Shown here piece after piece: positions 1 through 9,957 of a stretch of DNA of 64,000 nt (position 1 is its first letter; each line of letters starts with the position of its first letter). The translations under genes and the position numbers were made by a program. Origin of the DNA: a bacterium (GTDB lineage Bacteria > Planctomycetota > Planctomycetia > Planctomycetales > Planctomycetaceae); contig WGME01000011.1 in the NCBI GenBank assembly GCA_016125225.1, positions 62,001 to 126,000 of the forward strand, given 5' to 3'. The notes below the pieces were generated by a model that was not told the origin of the DNA, did not search any database, and saw nothing but the letters and a program-made list of their open reading frames with translations.

Positions 1-1
1 G

Positions 2-2323
2 CAGCTCAGCCTCGACGATCCAGAGTTAGCCACGGAACTCCAACATTTGCTGCAACATGATCGTTCACGAACTCTGCTCGCCACGCCTCCTACGTCGCCC
101 GTTCAGCTCAGTGACACAGATCCTGACGATCTCTGGACTCCGACATTGGCGAGCGATGTCACCATAGCCGCAGATCAAAAATCGTGGTTACGGCCGGCAT
201 TGACGGGTACCCTAGTGGTGTGGCTGGTGGTCCTGATCGACAGCTGGGTCATTCTGGTCCTCGCTCAATCACACCTGATGGATCATGAGCGGTCGCAATT
301 GCAGGCCCATTGCCTGCAGGCCAAGTCTGCCATCGAGCAGTGGCTGTCACATCAGTTCCATCACGCAGAGCAATCGGCCAAGACCGCTGAACTTGTTCGG
401 GCACTGGAGATCCGGCTGGTTGAACGGACAAGTCCAGCAAAGTATTCCGACAAGCAAATCTGCGAGTTCCTTCAGTCGACTCTGGAACTAACTTGGGGAT
501 CAGATACGCGATTTTCCATCTGGAACCGCGAGATGGTGCGAGTCTATGGTTCACCAGCAGAAGAAATGCAGCTAGGAAAAGGCACCACAGAAACAGGTGC
601 GCAGATTCTGAGCCGGGTTTTAGGCGGATCACCTGTCGTCCGGTTGCCCAATAACAAGGAAATGCTGACGGTCGATTTCCGTTTGCCCGCCTCAGCCCCG
701 AAATTGGCATTCATCGTCCCCATCCGCAGACAGTCGACAGGAGGGTCTTCAGAGGACGTTCTTGGGGCCTTGTTGATTCGCAGCGGTCGAGCCGAGCACG
801 AATTCAACGCCTTCTTTTCGAAGTCGCATTTCCTGGAGACTGGCGAAACGTATGCCTTCGCACGCGATGGCCACATGATCAGTCAGTCCCGGATGTTCGA
901 GCAACTGCGAGATCTAGGGCTTTTGGAAACCAGCCCTGATGTTCCCGGGACAGAGTTTGTCTCCCTGCGAGATCCCGGTGTCGATCTGACCTTGGGTTTG
1001 AAAGCCGAAGAACCGCGGTCGATGCAACCCGACAATATGCTACTGCGGCAAGCTCGGGTGAAGCCGAGCGGAGCAAACATTCAAGGCTATCGAGATTATC
1101 GGGGCCGGATGGTGATCGGAGCCTGGGAATGGCTGGAACCCTATGAATTTGGCATCGCAGTGGAAATGGATTATGCAGAAGCCATTGAACCGTTGCAGCC
1201 ACTGATTTGGGGAATCCGTTTTACAGTCGTGGCCTTTGTTGTTTCAGCCTTGTGGATTTGTGGCTCGTGGTATTTCACACGACGGAATCTACAGCGGGCG
1301 ATCAAGGACCACACCCGGATTGGTCCATATGTCTTGGGTCGGCTGATCGGTGAAGGAGGCATGGGCAAAGTTTACTATGCCCATCACGACTGGTTGAAAC
1401 GTCCCACTGCCCTCAAAGTCCTGAAGCCCGAACTCAACAGCCCGGCGATGCTGCGCCGTTTCACTCGTGAAGTACAATGTGCGAGTCAGCTACAGCACCC
1501 CAATACCGTGGATATCTTTGACTACGGCAGTTCGCAGGATGGACGGTTTTTCTATGCGATGGAATATCTGATCGGCATCAGTCTGCACCAGTTGGTGACC
1601 ATGTTCGGGCCGGTTCCAGCTGCCAGAGCCATCGCGATTGGCCGTCAACTTTGTGGCTCATTACGCGAGGCCCATCATTTGGGAATGGTGCATCGCGACA
1701 TCAAACCCCAGAACATCATGATCTGCGTGTGTGGTGGTGAAGCCGATGTGGTGAAAGTCGTCGATTTCGGTCTGGTCAAAGCGACTGCGGCCAACGAGCA
1801 GACTCATGATACCGGCGTGAATGAATGGGCGGGCACACCGAAATACATGGCTCCAGAACGCTTACTCCACCCTACGGCGGTTGATCCGCGGAGCGATCTG
1901 TATAGTGCGGGGGCGGTGCTCTACTGGTTGCTCACTGGCCGGGAAGTCTTCAGTGACGACGGGCTGCAAAACCTGCTGGCCAGTATTGTCACTTCGCATC
2001 CGCGTCCCTTCTCATCGGAACTCAACATCCCAGCTTCCCTGGAAGCCGTCGTGATGCGATGCCTCGCAAAAATCCCCAGTGAGCGCTATCCCAACATGGC
2101 AACGTTGCAACAGGCCCTGGATGATGTCGCCGTCGAGCCCCCCTGGAAGCAATCCGATGCCTGTGCCTGGTGGGAATCGCATCTCCCGGACTACTGGCAG
2201 GGAGACCCTTGGCATACGGCCACGGGAACGACGGTTCAAACGCCCTTATATCCGGCCGCCAAGTCTACGGATCGATTAAGCCTGCACGAATCGCAAAACG
2301 TGTCAATTGCACACGATCGTTGA
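2..2323 (+). CDS. Membrane Ser/Thr protein kinase with extracytoplasmic sensor (5' partial)
   Basis: The frame is open from base 2 and the true start lies left of the window; 773 residues are visible. Numbering from the TTG at 47, a transmembrane segment lies at about 52-75, followed by a roughly 300-residue extracytoplasmic region of the size of a Cache-type sensor, a second membrane segment at about 388-410, and a cytoplasmic Hanks-type kinase domain at about 425-690. The kinase motifs are intact: glycine loop (GEGGMGKV), catalytic HRDIKPQN, DFG (DFGLVKA) and GTPKYMAPE of the activation segment. Such kinases phosphorylate proteins on Ser/Thr in response to a signal sensed outside the cytoplasm. 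The 3' end overlaps the convergent regulator gene by 59 nt. The ligand is unknown; the sensor family is inferred from layout only. Confidence 0.92.
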   Translation, partial: QLSLDDPELATELQHLLQHDRSRTLLATPPTSPVQLSDTDPDDLWTPTLASDVTIAADQKSWLRPALTGTLVVWLVVLIDSWVILVLAQSHLMDHERSQLQAHCLQAKSAIEQWLSHQFHHAEQSAKTAELVRALEIRLVERTSPAKYSDKQICEFLQSTLELTWGSDTRFSIWNREMVRVYGSPAEEMQLGKGTTETGAQILSRVLGGSPVVRLPNNKEMLTVDFRLPASAPKLAFIVPIRRQSTGGSSEDVLGALLIRSGRAEHEFNAFFSKSHFLETGETYAFARDGHMISQSRMFEQLRDLGLLETSPDVPGTEFVSLRDPGVDLTLGLKAEEPRSMQPDNMLLRQARVKPSGANIQGYRDYRGRMVIGAWEWLEPYEFGIAVEMDYAEAIEPLQPLIWGIRFTVVAFVVSALWICGSWYFTRRNLQRAIKDHTRIGPYVLGRLIGEGGMGKVYYAHHDWLKRPTALKVLKPELNSPAMLRRFTREVQCASQLQHPNTVDIFDYGSSQDGRFFYAMEYLIGISLHQLVTMFGPVPAARAIAIGRQLCGSLREAHHLGMVHRDIKPQNIMICVCGGEADVVKVVDFGLVKATAANEQTHDTGVNEWAGTPKYMAPERLLHPTAVDPRSDLYSAGAVLYWLLTGREVFSDDGLQNLLASIVTSHPRPFSSELNIPASLEAVVMRCLAKIPSERYPNMATLQQALDDVAVEPPWKQSDACAWWESHLPDYWQGDPWHTATGTTVQTPLYPAAKSTDRLSLHESQNVSIAHDR

Positions 2324-2900
2324 ACCCGAGTTGCTTCATCAACCGGTACTTCAAGCTGTCGACCGATTTCACCGTCAAATGCAACTTCTGTGCGACCTGC
2401 TTGACGGAATACCCTTCGGACAAGAGCAACATGATCTCAATCTGACGGCCAGTCAGTTGACGGATCGCCTCAAGATCAACTTCCGAATCCGTGCCGCCGG
2501 CCTGCAGGGAAGGAATGACCGGAGAAAGTTTTCCACCGCGAAGCAGCAACTCAAGTGATGCTACCAGATCATTCAAAGGCATGGATTTCGGCAGGACACC
2601 ATACAATCCCAGTTCACTCGCCTGAGCGGTCAAGTATTCCGAATGATGTTGGGTCCAGGCCACCAGATGCGAACGCGGATAGATGCGTTGAATCACGTCA
2701 GAGAGGCGGCTAATCCCTCCCTCAGCAAAGCGAACTTCTGCAACAACCAAACTTGCGGGAGCATCAGACAGGCAGCGAACTGTCTCCTGGAGGGATTTGG
2801 AATGGCAAATGTCGATCTGGGGTATCTGACGTCGCAACTGAGATGTCAGTAGTTCGCCAATACAGAGTTGTGGTTCCACCAGAATCAAGTGATCAAACAT
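2265..2900 (-). CDS. LuxR/NarL-type response regulator with degenerate receiver
   Basis: A 211-residue protein from the chosen ATG, which sits just before the first receiver strand (FDHLILVEP) and gives the usual length for this family. The frame extends to 3197 with other possible starts at 2933, 2954 and 3053; the last has a GGAG nine bases upstream. Residues about 3-120 form a CheY-like receiver fold and about 145-205 a LuxR-type helix-turn-helix (LTGRQIEIMLLL, then KSVDSLKYRLMKQL). The receiver is odd: the acidic pair after strand 1 is reduced to VEP, and the phospho-acceptor position carries Glu (VVAEVRF, E55); the conserved Lys (LPKSM) is kept. It is therefore probably controlled by something other than Asp phosphorylation, or permanently active. 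It converges on the kinase gene. Confidence 0.8.
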   Translation of the reverse strand: MFDHLILVEPQLCIGELLTSQLRRQIPQIDICHSKSLQETVRCLSDAPASLVVAEVRFAEGGISRLSDVIQRIYPRSHLVAWTQHHSEYLTAQASELGLYGVLPKSMPLNDLVASLELLLRGGKLSPVIPSLQAGGTDSEVDLEAIRQLTGRQIEIMLLLSEGYSVKQVAQKLHLTVKSVDSLKYRLMKQLGFNDRVQLTRFAIRAGLIDP

Positions 2901-3371
2901 GGTTTCCAGCACGGATTCTTTCCATTCCCCCATGGCTTGGGGACTTTGTGACATTCTTTGGTTTTTGTGGGTGTGAGAAACATACTCGTGGGGCGTCTCT
3001 TGATGTACACCTTGGAAGGCCGTGCCAGGCACCGTCGAATTGAGCAGGGTCATCGATCCAAACTCCAGATGGGTTTTCGCCAAATCCTCAAGCCACAGAC
3101 ACGCAATAGGTTGTGTGTCAGGATCGAACGGTGAGCGTGCGGTATCGCGGGGAGGATGAGACAGCACCGGCACGGCCTGGCATGGAAAACTCCACACCTG
3201 ACAGATCTAAACGCGACAGATTCACAGCACAACCGCAAGAAAATCTTTGTCTTCGCTGGATTTTCCTCCGCAGTTCACCCTCAGACTTTGTAAGTTGGAG
3301 CCGACAACTGTCTTCACCGTTGCAGACAGTGGAATTGACCGGTGCCAATGACATCGCGGGAGCTCACTGAC

Positions 3372-3947
3372 ATGAGCGACAATCCGGCAAATGTCACGCA
3401 GTTGCTGCAGCTCTCTGCCGCGGGAGATTCCACCGCAACCAGCCGGCTCTCTGAACTTTTGTACCAAGAGTTACGCCGAGAAGCGGAGCGGCAGTTTCTC
3501 CGCGAAGATGCTGGTCATACGTTACAGCCGACCGCATTGATCCATGAGTCGTTTCTCCGACTGATGGATCAGCGGGAAACCAGTTGGAAGAGTCGGGAAC
3601 ACTTTCTGGGTGTCGCCGCCACGATGATGCGTCGCATCCTCACAGATCATGCCCGTGGTCGACAACGGCTGAAGCGCGGCGGAGACAGGCAGCGAGAGAT
3701 CTTGCTGGATGAACATCAGCTCTCGGTCCAAGACCCCGACGATATTCTGATCGTGCACGACGCCCTGCAGAAGCTGGAGCAAGTCGACAGCCGTCAGGCG
3801 CGGATTGTAGAGCTTCGCTTCTTCGCTGGCATGTCCAATGCGGAAGTTGCCGATGTGCTCGATCTGTCGTTACGCACCGTAGAGGCGGAATGGGCGTTTG
3901 CACGCGCCTGGTTGCGGAAAGAAATGAACGAACCGCAGGAAAAGTAA
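3372..3947 (+). CDS. ECF sigma factor (Sigma70_ECF/Sig-70_X6 type)
   Basis: A 191-residue sigma-70-like factor. The sigma-2 region contains YQELRREAERQF and the HESFLRL motif; the sigma-4 region near the C-terminus holds ELRFFAGMSNAEVADVL followed by the recognition helix LSLRTVEAEW. This family is common in planctomycetes, where it is often encoded beside Ser/Thr kinases. The ATG at 3372 is preferred because GGAG lies nine bases upstream; a GTG at 3342 would add ten residues. The gene is divergent from the degenerate response regulator, and a kinase gene lies just beyond that, so a shared signalling module is plausible but not shown. No anti-sigma factor is adjacent. Confidence 0.88.
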   Translation: MSDNPANVTQLLQLSAAGDSTATSRLSELLYQELRREAERQFLREDAGHTLQPTALIHESFLRLMDQRETSWKSREHFLGVAATMMRRILTDHARGRQRLKRGGDRQREILLDEHQLSVQDPDDILIVHDALQKLEQVDSRQARIVELRFFAGMSNAEVADVLDLSLRTVEAEWAFARAWLRKEMNEPQEK

Positions 3948-3986
3948 GGCGAAGTCATCGTGACTGTCGCAAAAACTCTCTGTGGC

Positions 3987-6900
3987 CTACATGGCCCCGT
4001 GGCACTTCTTGTACTTCTTTCCGCTGCCACAGGGACAAGGATCGTTGCGTCCCACGCGTTCTCCAAAGTTACGGATGGGCTCCACAGCCTTGGCTTCCTG
4101 GCCCGGTTCCAGCGTGGAACCGTTTTGTCCCGCCTGGCCATTGGGCGATTCCGGCGCGTTAGCCACCACATCGGTGGGTGCAGCATGCGTGGCCGAGGTA
4201 ATCCGCCACAACGAGCCGACATATTCCGGGCTCTGGTTTTCGATGCGGAAGACCGCACTGGTCACCTGTCCGCCGATGCGGTCCCACATGCTGTCGAACG
4301 CCCGCATCCCTTCTTTGCGGTATTCCACCTTGGGATCTTTCTGGGCATAGCCGACCAGGCCAATCCCCTGACGCAGGTGATCCATGTAGTACAAATGGTC
4401 TTTCCACGCGGTATCGAGCACATCGAGAATCAGCGAGCGCTCGGTTTGTGAGAGTTCAGGGCGATAACGGCGTTCGTAGGCATTGATCACCGCCCGCTCG
4501 ACGATGCCACGATCTTGCCCTTCCAGCTCTTCGACCGTGAGATTCGCCGAGAAATCGGTATTTGCCCACTCAACCAGCTTGCGCAACGCAGCCGGGTCCT
4601 GGGCATGCTTCACTGAGACCTCGTGACCATTTAGCGAGGCTTTGCCATAGATGGCATCGAGATGCCCGGGCAATTCATCGATGTCTTCGCCGCGATCCAG
4701 AAACGCCTGACTCAGTTCTTTGAGCCGCTGGGCGATGGCGTGCCGCGGATCATTCTGGATCTGTTCGATCGACAACGGCGTCTGAAAGCGTGCGGCGGCC
4801 CAGCGGACGAGACCTTCACGGTCATAACGTTGCCCGTTCGGACCACTGCCTTCCGACATGAAACTGGTTAAGCCGACCGTGACCGGGAATTCGATCTCTT
4901 TCAAACGGTAGTAGTCATGAATCTGCTTGCGGAGAACATTCGCGGCATCCTCGGCATTCAGTCCCGTGAAGAGTTCTTCATTGATTGGTAAGCCGTACTG
5001 CTGTTGAGCCCAGTTGGCCAGCGATCGTTGGCTCCAGTTGTCCGCGAGGAAGATTTCCACCGGCTGCAGATCGATACGGGCAATCGCTTCTCGTGCGCGA
5101 CCATAGAGGTAGCCATGCAGTTCCCCGAGGCCGATTTTCTTCAGATCGCGGTCGTTGGTATTCAGTTGATAACGGGTATTGGCCCAGCGAGCCATGGCCT
5201 GCCAGTTGCGTTCCCGATCATCTTCCACATCTTCCGGCAAGTTCTCGCCGATGGCTTCCTGAATGGCGGCATCGGCTTGCCGTTCTGCTTCATCGACAAT
5301 GTATTGCTGACATTGTTCGACATTCATGCCACGGATGTCGCTGGCTTCTAGTTCGATGCCCAGGTGTTGCACCGACCAGGCAGCGACCGTTTCCCAGCGG
5401 TAGTTCGGTGACAGAAAATGCTTGGTCCAGCGGGCCAGTTGCTTCTCAATCATGTCGAGAATCAACGCCCGGCAGTCGGTTCCTTCGAGCACGGTCTGAC
5501 GGTACGAATAGACGCGTTTGCGTTGTTCGTCCATCACTTCGTCATACTCGAGCAGGTTCTTACGAACTTCGAAGTAACGTTCTTCGACCTTCTTCTGGGC
5601 GCCTTCAATCCGGCGGGTGACCATGGGCGATTCGATCCGCTCGCCTTCCTGCATCCCCAACCAGGCGAGGGCGTTCTTCACCCAATCGCCTGCGAATTTG
5701 CGCATCAGGTCGTCTTCAAGCGACACGAAGAAACGGCTGCTGCCGGGATCACCCTGGCGAGCCGCACGACCGCGTAACTGCAAATCGATACGGCGGCTGT
5801 CATGCCGCTCTGTCCCGATGACGTGTAGACCTCCGACCTCGGCAACGATACGCCCATCGGCCGCCATGCCTTCGCGCTCAGCGATGTTCCGCGTGGTCTC
5901 TTCCCAGACGTGCTTGGGCACATCGAGCCGCGACGCATAGGTCTGCTGCAACTCATCCCAAGCCATGTATTCCGGATTACCGCCGAGGATAATGTCGGTC
6001 CCGCGACCTGCCATGTTCGTGGCAATGGTGACGGCATCTTTTCGGCCAGCCTGGGCGATGATTTCCGCCTCGCGTTCGTGATGCTTGGCATTCAACACAT
6101 TGTGCTTGATGCCCCACTTCGTCAGCTTGTGACTGACAAGTTCCGAGTGTTCAATCGAGACGGTCCCCACCAGCACGGGCCGACTGGTCGCATGGACTTC
6201 TTTGACCTCTTCGACAACGGCGTCCCACTTTTCTTTTTCCGTGCGGTAGATCGCATCCGGGGCATCTTGCCGCTGGTTGGGCCGATTGGTCGGGACATTG
6301 ACGACATCGAGTTTGTAGATCTTCCAGAACTCGTTAGCCTCGGTCATGGCGGTCCCGGTCATCCCCGAGAGCTTCTTGTACAAGCGGAAGAAGTTCTGCA
6401 GCGTGACAGTGGCGAGGGTCTGCGATTCTTCCTTGATGCGGACCCCTTCTTTGGCTTCGACGGCCTGGTGCAAACCGTCGCTCCATTGGCGTCCCACCAT
6501 GGCCCGGCCGGTGTGCTCATCGACGATAATCACTTCGCCGTTTTGCACCATGTAGTTGACGTCGCGCTTGTAGAGATGATGAGCCCGTAGCGCGTTATCC
6601 AGCAGGTGAGGCCATTCCATGTTGCCCGCGGTGTAGAAACTTTCGACCCCGGCCAGTTCTTCGGCGTAGCGGATGCCCGCTTCGGTGAGATGGCAGGTGT
6701 GCTCCTTTTCCTTCACTTCAAAGTGCTCATCTTTGCGGAGCTGCATCGCGATTTTGTTCGCCCGCGGATACTTCGAAGTATCGTCACTTGCCGGACCGGA
6801 AATGATGAGCGGCGTACGGGCTTCATCGATCAGAATGTTGTCGATTTCATCGACGATGGCATAATCAAGCGGACCCTGTACCTGGGTTTCTTTGCTCCAT

Positions 6901-7565
6901 TTCATATTGTCACGGAGATAGTCGAACCCGAATTCGTTGTTGGTGCCGTAGGTAATGTCACAGGCATAAGCTTTCTGGCGTGCGGCGGCATCCATTTGCG
7001 ATTGAATCGCGCCCACGGTGAGACCGAGGCCCATATAAACCGGAGCCATCCATTCCATATCGCGGCGGGCCAGGTAGTCGTTCACGGTGATGACATGCAC
7101 ATGCCCGGCGACGGCATTGAGGAACGCGGGGAGCGTGGCCACCAGGGTCTTCCCTTCCCCTGTCGACATTTCCGCGATCATGCCGCTGTGCAGAATATAA
7201 CCGCCGACCATCTGCACGTCGTAATGCCGCATCTTGAGATAGCGTTTGCCGGCTTCACGGACGGCGGCGAAGGCTTCGGGCAGAAGATCGTCGAGGGTTT
7301 CGCCGTCCTTCAGGCGTTGCCGGAATTTGGCCGTGGTTTCTCTCAGTTCGGCGTCACTGAGTTTTTCCAGCGTCGGTTCGAGCGAATTGATACGGTCGAG
7401 AGTCGAACCGGGTTGAATGGTGGTCTTGCCGGATTTCTTGTCGCGGATGAAGCCAATCTGACGGACCCGACGTTCGTTGGAGGAGCCGAACATTCCCGTC
7501 AGTAGACGCTCCACCGAGGCCAAACCGGTGTTAAAGACGTCGCCAATCCGTTCGAGAGCTTCCAT
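3987..7565 (-). CDS. secA: Preprotein translocase ATPase SecA (long planctomycete form)
   Basis: The motor ATPase of the Sec pathway, which pushes unfolded preproteins through SecYEG. Visible features: Walker [10 protein letters not shown], the [19 protein letters not shown] block, the [10 protein letters not shown] and [10 protein letters not shown] helicase motifs, and the C-terminal zinc finger [13 protein letters not shown] that binds SecB or ribosomes in other bacteria. At 1192 residues it is about 290 longer than E. coli SecA. The excess lies between about residue 724 and 1044, just before the conserved LDTAWKDH helix, and consists of about five degenerate copies of a W..WA...Y module (near 724, 788, 847, 915 and 994). 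The ATG at 7565 matches the family start. It appears monocistronic. Confidence 0.97.
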   Translation of the reverse strand: MEALERIGDVFNTGLASVERLLTGMFGSSNERRVRQIGFIRDKKSGKTTIQPGSTLDRINSLEPTLEKLSDAELRETTAKFRQRLKDGETLDDLLPEAFAAVREAGKRYLKMRHYDVQMVGGYILHSGMIAEMSTGEGKTLVATLPAFLNAVAGHVHVITVNDYLARRDMEWMAPVYMGLGLTVGAIQSQMDAAARQKAYACDITYGTNNEFGFDYLRDNMKWSKETQVQGPLDYAIVDEIDNILIDEARTPLIISGPASDDTSKYPRANKIAMQLRKDEHFEVKEKEHTCHLTEAGIRYAEELAGVESFYTAGNMEWPHLLDNALRAHHLYKRDVNYMVQNGEVIIVDEHTGRAMVGRQWSDGLHQAVEAKEGVRIKEESQTLATVTLQNFFRLYKKLSGMTGTAMTEANEFWKIYKLDVVNVPTNRPNQRQDAPDAIYRTEKEKWDAVVEEVKEVHATSRPVLVGTVSIEHSELVSHKLTKWGIKHNVLNAKHHEREAEIIAQAGRKDAVTIATNMAGRGTDIILGGNPEYMAWDELQQTYASRLDVPKHVWEETTRNIAEREGMAADGRIVAEVGGLHVIGTERHDSRRIDLQLRGRAARQGDPGSSRFFVSLEDDLMRKFAGDWVKNALAWLGMQEGERIESPMVTRRIEGAQKKVEERYFEVRKNLLEYDEVMDEQRKRVYSYRQTVLEGTDCRALILDMIEKQLARWTKHFLSPNYRWETVAAWSVQHLGIELEASDIRGMNVEQCQQYIVDEAERQADAAIQEAIGENLPEDVEDDRERNWQAMARWANTRYQLNTNDRDLKKIGLGELHGYLYGRAREAIARIDLQPVEIFLADNWSQRSLANWAQQQYGLPINEELFTGLNAEDAANVLRKQIHDYYRLKEIEFPVTVGLTSFMSEGSGPNGQRYDREGLVRWAAARFQTPLSIEQIQNDPRHAIAQRLKELSQAFLDRGEDIDELPGHLDAIYGKASLNGHEVSVKHAQDPAALRKLVEWANTDFSANLTVEELEGQDRGIVERAVINAYERRYRPELSQTERSLILDVLDTAWKDHLYYMDHLRQGIGLVGYAQKDPKVEYRKEGMRAFDSMWDRIGGQVTSAVFRIENQSPEYVGSLWRITSATHAAPTDVVANAPESPNGQAGQNGSTLEPGQEAKAVEPIRNFGERVGRNDPCPCGSGKKYKKCHGAM

Positions 7566-7866
7566 GATGACTGCAATTCTGCGTGAGAGTGATCACGATG
7601 TCCGAGATGGCAGTCCGCCATCTGGACCACTCAGACTGCCACATCGACAGGCCGTCTGAGCGGGTCCGATCCCTGAAATTCGACGTAACTTCTCAATTGC
7701 CAAGCGTATTGGGTCACGGCAAAACCGTCAATGCCGGTCGAATCGGCAAAGTAAACCCAGCTTAAGCAGTTGCTATGCCACCTCTGCCGGAATTGTCGGA
7801 TTGACAATCGGCCGGGGAACTCTCCGAGAAGGCAGGAACGGTTCAGGCTGGCAAAACGGCCGCTAT
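7566..7866. other. Intergenic region upstream of secA
   Basis: About 300 bases between the secA start and the 3' end of the DinB-like gene. It should contain the secA promoter. No coding frame with recognisable content, no strong hairpin with a T-run and no convincing sigma-70 promoter was seen. Confidence 0.5.
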
Positions 7867-8385
7867 TCAGGGCTCCAGCGGCATGTCGTCCGCCGGCCCA
7901 TACATCCCGGGAACCGGAATCTCGTTCAGTCTCAGGTAAACCAGCAGGGCGGCCCGGTGATGAATCAGATGGTTCTGGACGAAATTCCGCACGACGAGAA
8001 AGCGTGGATGAGACATAAAGACTTGTCCCGCCTGCAATAACGACCAGGAGTCACTGAGCGTGTTCTCGTCCAAGGAAGCGATCGCAGCCCGGCCTGTTTG
8101 CACATTTCCATCGAAGAATTCGAGAAGCGCCCCCACAGTCTGGTAGTCCGGAAACTGGTAGGGTTCACCATCCGGGGGGGCGAAGTCCCATGCCGATTGC
8201 TGAAAGATCTTCGGTAACCAACCAGGGATTTCGGCAATATGGTTCGCGACCCAACCGATGGTGTTGGTCCGCGGACTCGCCCGCCAAGTCAGTTTATCAG
8301 CGGGAATACAGGCGAGCACCTTGCGGGTGTTTGCCATTTCGCGGTCATATTCCACGAGCAACTGATCGACATAGCTCGGCATCAT
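7867..8385 (-). CDS. DinB-family protein
   Basis: A 172-residue protein from the ATG-ATG pair at 8385/8382; the frame continues upstream to 8466 but that part reads through an intergenic palindrome (8400-8423), so the later start is preferred. The sequence has the four-helix DinB/YfiT layout: an N-terminal helix (YVDQLLVEYDREMANTRKVL), WRASPRTNTIGWVANHIAEI with the first His of the putative metal triad, and NFVQNHLIHHRAALLVYL with the distal His residues. Members include thiol-S-transferases and metal-binding proteins of unknown role; the substrate here cannot be told. A second, unrelated-looking DinB protein lies at 63131-63589. Confidence 0.82.
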   Translation of the reverse strand: MMPSYVDQLLVEYDREMANTRKVLACIPADKLTWRASPRTNTIGWVANHIAEIPGWLPKIFQQSAWDFAPPDGEPYQFPDYQTVGALLEFFDGNVQTGRAAIASLDENTLSDSWSLLQAGQVFMSHPRFLVVRNFVQNHLIHHRAALLVYLRLNEIPVPGMYGPADDMPLEP

Positions 8386-8399
8386 GAAGTCGATCCGAA

Positions 8400-8423
8400 G
8401 CCCAGGGATCGCCATCCCTGGGC
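8400..8423. repeat. Dispersed palindrome GCCCAGGGAT-N4-ATCCCTGGGC, copy 1
   Basis: A perfect 10-bp stem with a 4-base loop (CGCC), between the lactonase-like gene and the DinB-like gene. The same stem with a different loop recurs at 42026-42049, also between genes. The conserved stem with a variable loop indicates a dispersed intergenic repeat rather than a one-off terminator; no T-run follows. Confidence 0.85.
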
Positions 8424-8438
8424 CTCCTTCAAAGGACG

Positions 8439-9581
8439 TTACTTCAGTGGCAGAAACCGCACGCACACAGGAGCGGGGACGTCGATGGATTCTCCCTGCT
8501 GTGTCAGCATGCCGGTCTCGGGATCAATCGAAAAGACCGAGACCGTGTTCGATCCCTGATTACCCGCGAGAATCCACCTCCCGGTCGGGTCGATGCTGAA
8601 GTTTCGCGGCGTCTTGCCCGCCATCTTCACAAAACCCGTCGAAGTCAACTTGCCGGTGCTCGGGTCGATGGCAAAGACGGCCAGGCTATCGTGTCCACGG
8701 TTGGAGCCATACAGAAACTTGCCCGAAGGATGAACCACCACTTCCGAGGTGTAGCTGGTTTCCTTGTAGTCTTCCGGCAAGGTGGTGATGGTTTGAATCT
8801 CGGTGAGCACACCAGCGTGATCATCGTACTTGAACGCCGTCACAGTGTTAGAAAGTTCGTTGATGACATAGGCAAATTGACCCGACGGATGGAAGGCAAA
8901 GTGTCGCGGACCAGCACCGGGAGCCACTTCGACACCATCCGGGCTGTTCGGCGTCAGTGTGTGTGCCGCCGGGTCAAACTTGTATACCAGAATCTTGTCA
9001 AGACCGAGGTCGGCAGCGAACGCGAATTCATTCGCCGCATCGAGATTGATCGAGTGGGCATGCGGTGCTTCCTGCCGGGAAGAATTCACACTACTCCCCT
9101 TGTGCTGAATCGCCGACACCGCGGGAGTCAATTTGCCATCGGCGCCAATTGCCAAGGAGGCGACACTGCCGCCGCCATAGTTCGCCACCAAGGCGGTACC
9201 CCCGGTTTTATCCAGCACGATATGACACGGCCCGGTCCCGGCGGAGGATTGCTGATTCAGCAGCATCAGCTTGCCGGTCTTTGCATCGATGGCATAGGCC
9301 GAGACGCCGCCAGTCTTCTGTCCCTGAAAGTCCGCAATTTCACCGACAGCATACAGGAACTTGTGATTCGGATGGATCGCGACAAAAGACGGATTTACCG
9401 TCGGTGCGGCGAGAGTGGCGGGACTCAGCTTTCCAGTCGCGGCATCAAATGTGGCGGTGAAGATCCCACCGTCTTTCGGCTGCGAATAGGTGCCAAAGTA
9501 CACACGAAACGATTCCGCTTGAATTGGCATGGTGGTGCAGCAGGTCAGCAAAAGGGCCAGGGACAGAGTTTGTGACGTCAT
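8439..9581 (-). CDS. Secreted lactonase-fold beta-propeller protein
   Basis: A 380-residue protein with a Sec signal peptide ending near PIQAES (about residue 24) and a seven-bladed propeller of the 6-phosphogluconolactonase/YbhE-like lactonase family (PF10282). Family hallmarks include YFGTYSQPKDGGIFTATFD at the start of the domain, repeated HPNHKFLYAV / HPSGQFAYVI / HPSGKFLYGSNRG blades, and AGPRHFAFHP. Cytoplasmic members hydrolyse 6-phosphogluconolactone; an exported version must act on another lactone or serve another purpose, so no gene symbol is given. Planctomycetes carry many exported paralogues. Confidence 0.9.
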   Translation of the reverse strand: MTSQTLSLALLLTCCTTMPIQAESFRVYFGTYSQPKDGGIFTATFDAATGKLSPATLAAPTVNPSFVAIHPNHKFLYAVGEIADFQGQKTGGVSAYAIDAKTGKLMLLNQQSSAGTGPCHIVLDKTGGTALVANYGGGSVASLAIGADGKLTPAVSAIQHKGSSVNSSRQEAPHAHSINLDAANEFAFAADLGLDKILVYKFDPAAHTLTPNSPDGVEVAPGAGPRHFAFHPSGQFAYVINELSNTVTAFKYDDHAGVLTEIQTITTLPEDYKETSYTSEVVVHPSGKFLYGSNRGHDSLAVFAIDPSTGKLTSTGFVKMAGKTPRNFSIDPTGRWILAGNQGSNTVSVFSIDPETGMLTQQGESIDVPAPVCVRFLPLK

Positions 9582-9957
9582 CGGTCAATCTCTCCGGAGT
9601 CATGTCGGGGCGCGCTTCCTCTGCGAATGAAGCTATCAGGTGGAGCTAGGAACTGCAAAAGTGAGAGCGACGAAATCTCCACGATGATCGTTGTTGCCGG
9701 GGATCACGACCCGTGCGGATGCATGGTCTCAAGTGGGACTCAGATTGCCAGAGCAGGTCCGTCAGATCTGCATCGATCGCCAACAGTGTCGGGTCGCAAC
9801 TTTCCGCCGCATTTCTTGTGAGAACTCGATCCTCGCCCAATTTCAGGTTCTTCATGTGAGAAGCTTGTTGGATTGCCGTAAGGCTGTTTACAGTGAAGAG
9901 AACAAGACAGGGTTAGCGATCGTCACTTGGTCTCAAGGATTGAAAGGAACTATCGCC
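9582..9957. other. Divergent intergenic region
   Basis: About 375 bases between the divergent lactonase-like and SpoIIAA-like genes, which must hold both promoters. An open frame at 9627-9821 has no SD and no recognisable content. No strong dyad or terminator was noticed. Confidence 0.45.

Noticed and set aside
3201-3371. Possible longer N-terminus of the regulator or the sigma factor into the divergent gap
   Set aside because: The added residues have no family similarity, and starts nearer the conserved domains are supported by SD or by domain position.
6606-7505. A 299-codon open frame opposite secA
   Set aside because: Shadow of the secA motor domain; no domain of its own, biased composition typical of antisense frames in GC-rich DNA.
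8691-9575. A 294-codon open frame opposite the lactonase-like gene
   Set aside because: Antisense frame with no motif; the opposite strand has a signal peptide and propeller blades.
9627-9821. A 64-codon frame in the gap before the SpoIIAA-like gene
   Set aside because: No SD and no recognisable content; overlaps a frame on the other strand equally without support.
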